From NCBI RefSeq assembly GCF_900091845.1, contig NZ_FMCI01000148.1, forward strand, positions 1 to 64,000: 64,000 nt of DNA, read 5' to 3'. This stretch comes from Streptomyces sp. SolWspMP-5a-2. Lineage in GTDB: Bacteria; Actinomycetota; Actinomycetes; Streptomycetales; Streptomycetaceae. The position numbers and the translations under genes were made by a program. The notes below the pieces were generated by a model that saw only the letters and a list, made by a program, of their open reading frames with translations, had not been told where the DNA came from and did not search any database. This document shows positions 39,423-46,554 of the stretch, in pieces. Each line of letters starts with the position of its first letter. The first letter of the stretch is position 1.

Positions 39423-40079
39423 TCAGCCCTTGGCGGCCTTCTTCTCCTGCGCGTCCTGGATGACCGCCTCCGCCACCTGCTGCATCGACATGCGGCGGTC
39501 CATCGACGTCTTCTGGATCCACCGGAACGCGGCGGGCTCGGTCAGGCCGTACTCGGTCTGGAGCACCGACTTGGCCCGGTCCACCAGCTTGCGCGTCTCC
39601 AGGCGCTGGGAGAGGTCCGCGACCTCCTTCTCCAGCTCCTTCAGCTCGGTGAACCGCGAGACGGCCATCTCGATCGCCGGGACGACGTCGCTCTTGCTGA
39701 ACGGCTTCACCAGGTACGCCATCGCACCGGCGTCCCTGGCCCGCTCCACCAGGTCGCGCTGGGAGAACGCGGTCAGCATCAGGACCGGCGCGATGCGGTC
39801 CCCGGCGATCTTCTCGGCCGCGGAGATGCCGTCGAGCTTCGGCATCTTGACGTCCAGGATCACCAGGTCGGGGCGGTGCTCGCGGGCCAGCTCGACGGCC
39901 TGCTCACCGTCTCCCGCCTCGCCGACGACGCTGTACCCCTCCTCCTCCAGCATCTCTTTCAGATCGAGCCGGATCAGGGCCTCGTCCTCGGCGATGACGA
40001 CACGGGTCGTCAGCGGAGGCACGTGCGACTTGTCGTCGTCGGGCGCGTCTGCGGGCTGGGGCGACTCGGGGGCGGTCAC
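39423..40079 (-). CDS. pdtaR: ANTAR-domain response regulator (PdtaR-like)
   Basis: A transcription antitermination regulator of 218 residues. After an acidic N-terminal extension, a receiver domain (about 22-140) has VVIAEDEALIRLDL, the phospho-acceptor Asp in LVILDVKMPKLDGIS, and KPF in YLVKPFSKSD. A coiled-coil linker (ELKELEKEVADLSQRLETRK) leads to an ANTAR RNA-binding domain (about 158-215) with ALL-type residues in RAKSVLQTEYGLTEPAAFRW. ANTAR proteins bind paired hexaloop hairpins in RNA. GTG 40079 has AAGGAG 5 nt upstream; upstream codons run toward the tRNA and are not coding. No partner kinase is adjacent. Confidence 0.9.
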   Translation of the reverse strand: MTAPESPQPADAPDDDKSHVPPLTTRVVIAEDEALIRLDLKEMLEEEGYSVVGEAGDGEQAVELAREHRPDLVILDVKMPKLDGISAAEKIAGDRIAPVLMLTAFSQRDLVERARDAGAMAYLVKPFSKSDVVPAIEMAVSRFTELKELEKEVADLSQRLETRKLVDRAKSVLQTEYGLTEPAAFRWIQKTSMDRRMSMQQVAEAVIQDAQEKKAAKG

Positions 40080-40178
40080 GGGGGCTCCTTGTCCGGGGCT
40101 GGGTGCTGCTCCCAAGAGCCTACCTAGCTGGGGTAAGGTAACGCGCAGCAGGTGACTCTGACCTGTGTGTGAGAGGAA

Positions 40179-40251
40179 GCCCCGGTAGTCCAGCGGTAGA
40201 GACACGGTGCTCAAACCACCGACAGCGTCGGTTCGAATCCGACTCGGGGCA
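40179..40251 (+). tRNA. tRNA with CAA anticodon (nominal tRNA-Leu), short variable loop
   Basis: A 73-nt cloverleaf. The acceptor stem is GCCCCGG/TCGGGGC (last pair G-T), the D stem GTCC/AGAC (last pair mismatched) and the anticodon stem CGGTG/CACCG. The loop CTCAAAC gives anticodon CAA at 40212-40214. The variable loop is only 5 bases (ACAGC), and the T arm GTCGG-TTCGAAT-CCGAC is perfect. The discriminator is A; CCA is not encoded. CAA reads the Leu codon UUG, but ordinary tRNA-Leu is class II with a long variable arm, missing here. A true hairpin terminator follows, so it is probably expressed. Confidence 0.85.
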
Positions 40252-40281
40252 CTCGCCTTCGTATCGAAGGATGCCCAACGG

Positions 40282-40311
40282 AGCGGATGTCCACTGGTGT
40301 GGACATCCGCT
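40282..40311 (+). terminator. Terminator downstream of tRNA
   Basis: Perfect 13-bp arms AGCGGATGTCCAC and GTGGACATCCGCT with loop TGGT, followed by TTCTGCT. It begins 31 bases past the tRNA and also lies downstream of pyk on the opposite strand. Confidence 0.9.
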
Positions 40312-40403
40312 TTCTGCTGTGTGTAGCCGGGATCACTCCCGGCGTGCGCCCGGCGGCCGGCGGGAGCCCGCCCCGCCGGCCGTCGGGGGACCGGACCCGC
40401 CCG

Positions 40404-41840
40404 CTACTTCGGGCTGTCGTCCTCGCCGATGTGGTGGATGCGGACCAGGTTGGTGGACCCCGACACCCCGGGCGGTGAGCCCGCCGTGATGACGACGACG
40501 TCCCCCGTCTCGCAGCGTCCGTGGGCCAGCAGGAGTTCGTCGACCTGGTCGACCATGGCGTCGGTGGAGTCGACGCGCGGGCCGAGGAAGGTGTCGACGC
40601 CCCAGGTCAGATTGAGCTGGGCGCGGGTGGCCGGGTCGGGCGTGAAGGCGAGGAGCGGGATCGGCGAGCGGTAGCGGGAGAGACGGCGGACGGTGTCGCC
40701 CGACTGGGTGAAGGCGACCAGGAACTTGGCCCCGACGAAGTCGCCGATCTCGGCGGCGGCGCGGGCGACGGCACCGCCCTGGGTGCGCGGTTTGTTCTGC
40801 TCGGTGAGCGGGGGCAGCCCGTCGGCGAGGAGGTCCTCCTCGGCGGCCTCGACGATCCTCGCCATGGTGCGGACGGTCTCCACCGGGTGCTTGCCGACGC
40901 TGGTCTCGCCGGAGAGCATCACGGCGTCGGTGCCGTCGAGGACCGCGTTGGCGACGTCGGACGCCTCGGCGCGGGTCGGCCGGGAGTTGTCGATCATGGA
41001 GTCGAGCATCTGGGTGGCGACGATGACCGGTTTGGCGTTGCGCCGGGCGAGGGCGACGGCGCGCTTCTGGACGATGGGCACCTGTTCGAGGGGCATCTCG
41101 ACGCCGAGGTCGCCGCGGGCGACCATGATGCCGTCGAAGGCGGCGACGATGTCGTCGAGCGCGTCGACGGCCTGGGGCTTCTCGACCTTGGCGATGACCG
41201 GGACGCGGCGGCCCTCCTCGTCCATGATGCGGTGGACGTCGAGGATGTCGCGGCCGCTGCGGACGAAGGAGAGCGCGACGACGTCGAAGCCGGTGCGCAG
41301 GGCCCAGCGCAGGTCGTCCTCGTCCTTGCCGGAGAGGGCGGGCACGGAGACGGCGACGCCGGGCAGGTTGAGGCCCTTGTGGTCGGAGACGACGCCGCCC
41401 TCGACGACCCGGGTGCGGACGCGGGGTCCGTCGACGGCGGTGACTTCGAGGCAGACCCTGCCGTCGTCGACGAGGACGCGTTCACCGGGGGCGACGTCGG
41501 CGGCGAGACCGGCGTGGGTGGTGCCGCAGGAGTGGCGGTCGCCGGGCGCGTCCTCTTCAACGGTGATGGTGAAGGTGTCGCCGCGTTCGAGAAGTACGGG
41601 GCCTTCGGTGAATCGGCCCAGGCGGATCTTCGGACCCTGAAGATCGGCGAGCATTCCGACATTGTGGCCGATCTCCTCGGCGGCCTTTCGGACGCGTCGG
41701 TATCGCTCCTCGTGTTCGGCGTGGGAGCCGTGGCTGAGGTTGAGTCGGGCGACGTCCATTCCGGCCTCGACCAGTGCTTTGATCTGGTCGTACGAGTCGG
41801 TGGCGGGGCCCAGGGTACAGACGATCTTTGCGCGGCGCAT
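40404..41840 (-). CDS. pyk: Pyruvate kinase
   Basis: Converts phosphoenolpyruvate and ADP to pyruvate and ATP in glycolysis. The 478-residue protein has MRRAKIVCTLGPATDSYDQI and VARLNLSHGSHAEHEERY at the N-terminus. Catalytic-site residues are the Lys and Glu of VPVIAKVEKPQAVDAL, the metal-binding MVARGDLGVEMPLEQVP and the STQML-like ATQMLDSMIDNSRPTRAE loop. The C-terminal allosteric domain is complete. No ribosome site precedes the ATG, and TAGGCT ends 7 bases before it, so a leaderless transcript is possible. It corresponds to the conserved pyk gene that lies beside the ANTAR regulator in Streptomyces. Confidence 0.96.
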   Translation of the reverse strand: MRRAKIVCTLGPATDSYDQIKALVEAGMDVARLNLSHGSHAEHEERYRRVRKAAEEIGHNVGMLADLQGPKIRLGRFTEGPVLLERGDTFTITVEEDAPGDRHSCGTTHAGLAADVAPGERVLVDDGRVCLEVTAVDGPRVRTRVVEGGVVSDHKGLNLPGVAVSVPALSGKDEDDLRWALRTGFDVVALSFVRSGRDILDVHRIMDEEGRRVPVIAKVEKPQAVDALDDIVAAFDGIMVARGDLGVEMPLEQVPIVQKRAVALARRNAKPVIVATQMLDSMIDNSRPTRAEASDVANAVLDGTDAVMLSGETSVGKHPVETVRTMARIVEAAEEDLLADGLPPLTEQNKPRTQGGAVARAAAEIGDFVGAKFLVAFTQSGDTVRRLSRYRSPIPLLAFTPDPATRAQLNLTWGVDTFLGPRVDSTDAMVDQVDELLLAHGRCETGDVVVITAGSPPGVSGSTNLVRIHHIGEDDSPK

Positions 41841-41973
41841 ACCGTGAAGCCTAGGGCTTACCGATGGGTAGGGAATTGGGCGTGCGTGTCCGTTCGACGA
41901 CCGGTGGATGAAACGTCGTGAACAGATCTCGAATGATAAGGAGATCCGCTCCGATGAGCATATTCATTGCTTT

Positions 41974-42672
41974 TCAGAGGCGCGGGGGCACCAGCGTGAA
42001 ACGGGCATTGACGGCGGCGTGGATTTCCTGCCGCTGGGGTTCGAGATCGAGCGGTGCGGGGGTGTCGTCGGCGGGACCCGCGAAGGCCATGGAGCGGGCG
42101 CGGCCGGGACCCGCCGGGTAGGGCTGCGGGATGTCGGCGCCGATGTCGGCAATCTCCAGGAGCGCGGCGAGGGTGGTGCCGAGGGCCTCGGCGTACTCGC
42201 GGGCGCGCTGGACGGCCTCCTTGACGGCCTGCCGCCGGGCGCGGGCGTGGACGGGCGAGTCGGGGCGCAGGCTCCACGAGGGCCCGTCGAGGCGGGTGAG
42301 GTCGTGGTCGGCGAGCTTGGTGGTGAGTTCACCGAGGGCGGTGAAGTCGCCGAACTCGACGGTGAGATGGACGCTGCCGTGGTAGGTGCGGACGCGTTCG
42401 CCCCGGCCGCGCGGGGCGAGTTCGGGGGCGAGGGAGAAGTGGCCGGTCTCCAGGTGCTCGACGGCGTCGCCGTAGCTCTTGAGCAGGTCGAGGGTGGTCG
42501 CGTTGCGCCGGGTGAGGTCGTCGAGGGTGGCGCGGCGGTCCTTGCCGCGGGCGGTGAGGGTGATGCCGACGCGGGCGATCTCGGGGTCGGCCTCCAGGTG
42601 GGCCTCGCCGCGGACGGCGATGTGCGGCGCGTCGGGGGTGGGGTGGGGGTGGCCGGGCGTGGGGGTGGTCAT
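41974..42672 (-). CDS. SIMPL domain (DUF541) protein
   Basis: A 232-residue protein with the SIMPL/DUF541 fold: IAVRGEAHLEADPEIARVGI near the start, TLDDLTRRNATTLDLLKSYG, a central beta-rich part with VHLTVEFGDFTALGELTTKL, and the helix RRQAVKEAVQRAREYAEALG. Unlike many SIMPL proteins it has no signal peptide, so it is probably cytoplasmic. ATG 42672 was chosen because the few upstream codons lie in the promoter region of the divergent nucleotidase gene. The function in bacteria is unclear; some relatives are outer-face proteins linked to oxidative stress. Confidence 0.85.
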   Translation of the reverse strand: MTTPTPGHPHPTPDAPHIAVRGEAHLEADPEIARVGITLTARGKDRRATLDDLTRRNATTLDLLKSYGDAVEHLETGHFSLAPELAPRGRGERVRTYHGSVHLTVEFGDFTALGELTTKLADHDLTRLDGPSWSLRPDSPVHARARRQAVKEAVQRAREYAEALGTTLAALLEIADIGADIPQPYPAGPGRARSMAFAGPADDTPAPLDLEPQRQEIHAAVNARFTLVPPRL

Positions 42673-42823
42673 ACGCCCCACTCTGTCATGTCTCGGTCGA
42701 TCGGGAGAGTGTCCGCACCGGTGTTCGGTCACCAGATCGAAACCTCGCAGACCTATTGCCGGGCACCGGGAGCGGGTCAGAATCTACGCGCGTCATCGAC
42801 CTTTTCCTCCAGGAGATCCAGAC

Positions 42824-44641
42824 ATGCCGTTGAACCGCCGGAAGTTTCTGACGAAGTCCGCCGTGACCGGGGCCGGGGTGGCCCTGACCGGTGCCGTGAC
42901 GGCTCCCGCGGCGGAGGCGGCACCCGGCCACGGACACGGACACCCGCACCCGAAGCCCGCGAAGCGGTACGCGCTGACCGTGCTGGGCACCACCGACCTT
43001 CACGGGCATGTCTTCAACTGGGACTACTTCAAGGACGCGGAGTACACGGACAGCGCGGGCAACGCGCAGGGCCTGGCCCGGATCTCGACGCTGGTGAACG
43101 CGATCCGCAAGGAGAAGGGCCGCGAGAACACGCTGCTCATCGACGCGGGCGACACGATCCAGGGCACGCCGCTGACGTACTACTACGCGAAGGTCGACCC
43201 GATCACCGCCAAGCGCGGCCCGGTGCACCCGATGGCGCAGGCGATGAACGCGATCGGGTACGACGCGGCCGCGCTGGGCAACCACGAGTTCAACTACGGC
43301 ATCGAGACGCTGCGGAAGTTCGAGAGCCAGCTCCGGTTCCCGCTGCTGGGCGCGAACGCGGTCGACGCGAAGACGCTGAAGCCCGCCTTCCAGCCCTACG
43401 TCATGAAGACGTTCCACGTGAAGGGCGCCCCGCCGGTGAAGGTGGCGGTGCTCGGCCTGACGAACCCGGGCATCGCGATCTGGGACAAGGCGTACGTGCA
43501 GGGCAAGTTGACGTTCCCCGGCCTTGAGGAGCAGGCGGCGAAGTGGGTGCCGAAGCTGCGCTCGATGGGCGCGGACGTGGTGATCGTCTCGGCGCACTCG
43601 GGCTCCTCGGGCACGTCGTCCTACGGTGACCAGCTCCCGTACGTGGAGAACTCCGCGGCCCTGGTGGCGCAGCAGGTGCCGGGGATCGACGCGATCCTGG
43701 TGGGCCACGCGCACCTGGAGATCCCGGAGTTGAAGGTCACCAACACCGCGACGGGCCGCACGGTCGTGCTGTCGGAGCCGCTGGCGTTCGCGGAGCGGCT
43801 GTCGGTGTTCGACATCGGCCTGGTGTTCACCAAGGGCCGCTGGTCGGTCGAGACGGTCGCCTCGAAGGTGCTGAACTCCAACACCGTGGCGGACGACCCG
43901 AAGATCACCCGGCTGATCAAGGACCAGCACGCCAAGGTCGTCCGGTACGTGAACCAGGTCGTCGGTACGGCGACGGAGACGCTGACCACGGTCGACGCCC
44001 GGTACAAGGACGCGCCGATCATCGACCTGATCACCAAGGTCCAGGAGGACGTCGTCAAGGCGGCCCTGGTGGGGACGGAGTACGCGTCGCTGCCGGTGCT
44101 CGCGCAGGCGTCGCCCTTCTCCCGGACCTCGGAGATCCCGGCGGGGAGCGTGACGATCCGGGACCTGTCGGGTCTGTACGTGTACGACAACACCCTGGTC
44201 GCGAAGGTGATGACGGGTGCGCAGCTGCGGGCGTACCTGGAGTTCTCGGCGGAGTACTTCGTGCAGACGGCCGCCGGTGCGCCGGTCGACGTGGAGAAGC
44301 TGACCAACGCGAACAACCGTCCCGACTACAACTACGACTACGTGTCGGGGCTCTCCTACGACATCGACGTCGCGCAGCCCGCCGGGTCGCGGATCAAGAA
44401 CCTGACGTACGAGGGCGCGGCGCTGTCGGACACGCGGCAGTTCGTGCTGGCGGTGAACAACTACCGGGCCAACGGCGGCGGCGCGTTCCCGCACGTGGCG
44501 TCGGCGACGGAGGTGTGGTCGGAGTCGACGGAGATCCGCACCCGGATCGCCGAGTGGGTGACGGCGAAGGGCGTGCTGGACCCGAAGGACTTCGCGTCGG
44601 TGGACTGGCGGCTGACGCGGAACGGGACCCCCGTGTTCTAG
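42824..44641 (+). CDS. Tat-exported 5'-nucleotidase / 2',3'-cyclic phosphodiesterase
   Basis: A secreted bifunctional nucleotidase of 605 residues. The Tat signal NRRKFLTKSAVTGAGVALTG contains the twin Arg and ends at an AEAAP cleavage site. The metallophosphatase domain (about 45-370) shows TTDLHGHVFNW, DAGDTIQGTP, ALGNHEFNYGIE, VSAHSG and VGHAHLEIPE. The C-terminal 5'-nucleotidase domain (about 390-600) has LSGLYVYDNTLVAKVMTGAQ (YDN-type substrate loop) and NYRANGGGAFPH. It would release phosphate and nucleosides from extracellular nucleotides. AGGAG lies 8 nt before ATG. A terminator follows. Confidence 0.93.
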   Translation: MPLNRRKFLTKSAVTGAGVALTGAVTAPAAEAAPGHGHGHPHPKPAKRYALTVLGTTDLHGHVFNWDYFKDAEYTDSAGNAQGLARISTLVNAIRKEKGRENTLLIDAGDTIQGTPLTYYYAKVDPITAKRGPVHPMAQAMNAIGYDAAALGNHEFNYGIETLRKFESQLRFPLLGANAVDAKTLKPAFQPYVMKTFHVKGAPPVKVAVLGLTNPGIAIWDKAYVQGKLTFPGLEEQAAKWVPKLRSMGADVVIVSAHSGSSGTSSYGDQLPYVENSAALVAQQVPGIDAILVGHAHLEIPELKVTNTATGRTVVLSEPLAFAERLSVFDIGLVFTKGRWSVETVASKVLNSNTVADDPKITRLIKDQHAKVVRYVNQVVGTATETLTTVDARYKDAPIIDLITKVQEDVVKAALVGTEYASLPVLAQASPFSRTSEIPAGSVTIRDLSGLYVYDNTLVAKVMTGAQLRAYLEFSAEYFVQTAAGAPVDVEKLTNANNRPDYNYDYVSGLSYDIDVAQPAGSRIKNLTYEGAALSDTRQFVLAVNNYRANGGGAFPHVASATEVWSESTEIRTRIAEWVTAKGVLDPKDFASVDWRLTRNGTPVF

Positions 44642-44657
44642 CCGCTTCCCGCGCGGT

Positions 44658-44690
44658 GCGCCCCGGTCGGCAGGTCGCCGGCCGGGGCGC
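44658..44690 (+). terminator. Terminator after nucleotidase gene
   Basis: A 14-bp stem (GCGCCCCGGTCGGC with GCCGGCCGGGGCGC, one wobble pair) and a 5-base loop, 17 bases past the stop and just before the stop of the convergent hydroxylase gene. Confidence 0.8.
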
Positions 44691-44711
44691 CGTCGTGTCG
44701 GGCGCCGGGCG

Positions 44712-46130
44712 TCATCTGCCCTCGACGAGGGGGGTGAGGACGGTGGCCTGGCGGGCGGCGGGGATGTGGGGGGTGCGCTGGTCGAGCCCGAAGGTGGTGA
44801 AGGCGGTGCGGGCCGGGAGGCGGTAAGTCTCCTCGCCGGTCAGGGAGTTGAGGATGGTGGCGCTGCGCCAGGCGGCGAGGCCGAGGTCGGGGGCGCCGAC
44901 GCCGTGGGTGTGGCGTTCGGCGTTCAGGACGTAGGCGTGGCAGCCGGTGGTGGTCACGGAGGGGTCGAGGACCAGGCGGAACCGCTCGTCGACGCGGGGG
45001 CGTTCGCGGCTGTCGCGGCGGAGGTAGGGGTCGAGTCCGGCGAGGACGCCGTCGAGAGGCCGTTCCCGGTAGCCGGTGGCGAGAACGACGGCGTCGGTGG
45101 TGAGGCGGGTGCGGGTGGCCTGCTGCACATGTTCGAGGTGGAGTTCGACCCGGGTGGTGGCGATGCGGCCCGCGGTGCGGACCCGGACCCCGGGGGTGAG
45201 GACGGCGTCGGGCCAGCCGCCGTGCAGGGTGCGCCGGTACAGCTCGGCGTGGATGGCGGCGATGGTGTCGGCGTCGATGCCCTTGTGGAGTTGCCACTGG
45301 GTGGTGTTGAGGCGGTCGCGGGTGCTCTCGCCGAGCGCGTGGAAGTAACGCGTGTAGTCGGGGGTGAAGTGTTCCAGGCCGAGCTTGGAGTACTCCATGG
45401 GCGCGAAGGACTCGGTACGGCCGAGCCAGTGGAGCCGTTCGCGGCCCGGGGGACGGTCGCGCAGGAGGTCGAGGAAGATCTCGGCGCCCGACTGCCCCGA
45501 GCCGATGACGGTGACGTGGCCCGCGGCGCGCAGGGTGTCGCGGTGGGTGAGGTAGTCGGCGGCGTGGACGACGGGGACGGCGGGGGTCTCCACGAGGGGT
45601 TTGAGGGGCTCGGGGACGTACGGCTCGGTGCCGATGCCGAGGGCGACGTTGCGGGTGAAGGTGCGGCCGAGCGCCTCGGCCTCGCCGTCGGCGTCGAGCT
45701 GGGTGTAGTCGACCTCGAACAGGGAGCGTTCGGGGTTCCAGCGCACGGCGTCGACCTGGTGGCCGAAGTGCAGGGCGGGGAGTTCGCCGGCGACCCAGCG
45801 GCAGTAGGCGTCGTACTCGGCGCGCGCGATGTGGAAGTGCTCGGCGAAGTAGAACGGGAAGAGGCGGTCGCGGGTCTTCAGGTAGTTGAGGAAGGTCCAC
45901 TGGCTCGCGGGGTCGGCGAGGGTGACGAGGTCGGCGAGGAAGGGGACCTGGATGCGGGCGCCGTCGAGGAGGAGGCCCGGGTGCCAGCTGAAGTGGGGGC
46001 GCTGCTCGTAGAAGGCGGCGTCGAGCCGGGTGAGGGGGGCGGCGAGAGCGGCGAGGGAGAGGTTGCTCGGGCCGATGCCGATGCCGACGAGATCGCGGGA
46101 GGCGTCGGGCTCGGGGTGGGGGGTGGTCAT
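44712..46130 (-). CDS. Lysine/ornithine N-monooxygenase (SidA/IucD family)
   Basis: A flavin-dependent amine hydroxylase of 472 residues. The FAD motif is DLVGIGIGPSNLSLAALAA near the start, the NADPH motif VTVIGSGQSGAEIFLDLLRD in the middle, and the ATGYRERPLDGVL motif near the end. The SidA/IucD-specific QVPFLADLVTLADPASQWTF is present. Such enzymes N-hydroxylate lysine, ornithine or diamines, usually for hydroxamate siderophores. Here no siderophore synthetase, decarboxylase or transporter gene is adjacent, and no iron box was seen upstream. ATG 46130 has AAGGA upstream and matches the family N-terminus. The product may feed a cluster elsewhere. Confidence 0.9.
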   Translation of the reverse strand: MTTPHPEPDASRDLVGIGIGPSNLSLAALAAPLTRLDAAFYEQRPHFSWHPGLLLDGARIQVPFLADLVTLADPASQWTFLNYLKTRDRLFPFYFAEHFHIARAEYDAYCRWVAGELPALHFGHQVDAVRWNPERSLFEVDYTQLDADGEAEALGRTFTRNVALGIGTEPYVPEPLKPLVETPAVPVVHAADYLTHRDTLRAAGHVTVIGSGQSGAEIFLDLLRDRPPGRERLHWLGRTESFAPMEYSKLGLEHFTPDYTRYFHALGESTRDRLNTTQWQLHKGIDADTIAAIHAELYRRTLHGGWPDAVLTPGVRVRTAGRIATTRVELHLEHVQQATRTRLTTDAVVLATGYRERPLDGVLAGLDPYLRRDSRERPRVDERFRLVLDPSVTTTGCHAYVLNAERHTHGVGAPDLGLAAWRSATILNSLTGEETYRLPARTAFTTFGLDQRTPHIPAARQATVLTPLVEGR

Positions 46131-46554
46131 GCGGGGGTGGTCCTTCCACGGGTGCCTGCGGTGCGGGGGTGCGGGGCGCCGTGGGGCTGGCTGTCGGTCC
46201 TGTCGCGGGGTGGGTGTGGATCGGTTCTCCCGGGCGCCGTCCCAGCTTGGCCGCACCGGTGGGAGGCGCTCCGGCTGTTCGGAGATGTGGACCCGAAAGG
46301 GGTACGTCTGGCGCGGCCCCGGGAGCGGTGGGGGGACTGCGGAGCCGCGTGACTTCTCACGTCACGCGACTCCGGCTGCCGGGGGGGCGGGCGCGGGCAG
46401 GGGCACAGGCACGCCACGGGCATGGGCGCGGGCGCGGGCCGACGAACACACGGCCCAGGCCGAAGCGGGCGCCGACCGGGATCACACGCCCCCGGCCGAC
46501 ACAGGTACAGGCCCGCCGGTCACCCGCCCCGCGTGATACGGCCGGGTCCCCGCT
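46131..46554. other. Intergenic region between pepN and N-monooxygenase gene
   Basis: About 424 bases holding the hairpin at 46340-46374 and GC-rich low-complexity sequence (GGGCGCGGGCGCGGGC) on its pepN side. No iron-box consensus and no gene were found. Confidence 0.5.
46340..46374. terminator. 14-bp inverted repeat, terminator or operator
   Basis: CGGAGCCGCGTGAC and GTCACGCGACTCCG (one mismatch) flank a 7-base spacer TTCTCAC; the inner 8 bases per side are perfect. It lies 181 bases downstream of pepN and 210 upstream of the monooxygenase start, on a minus-strand path. It could end pepN transcription or be a regulator site. Confidence 0.5.

Noticed and set aside
46131-46400. Iron box (DmdR/IdeR type) upstream of the N-hydroxylase gene
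   Set aside because: No TTAGGTTAGGCTCACCTAA-like sequence could be found.
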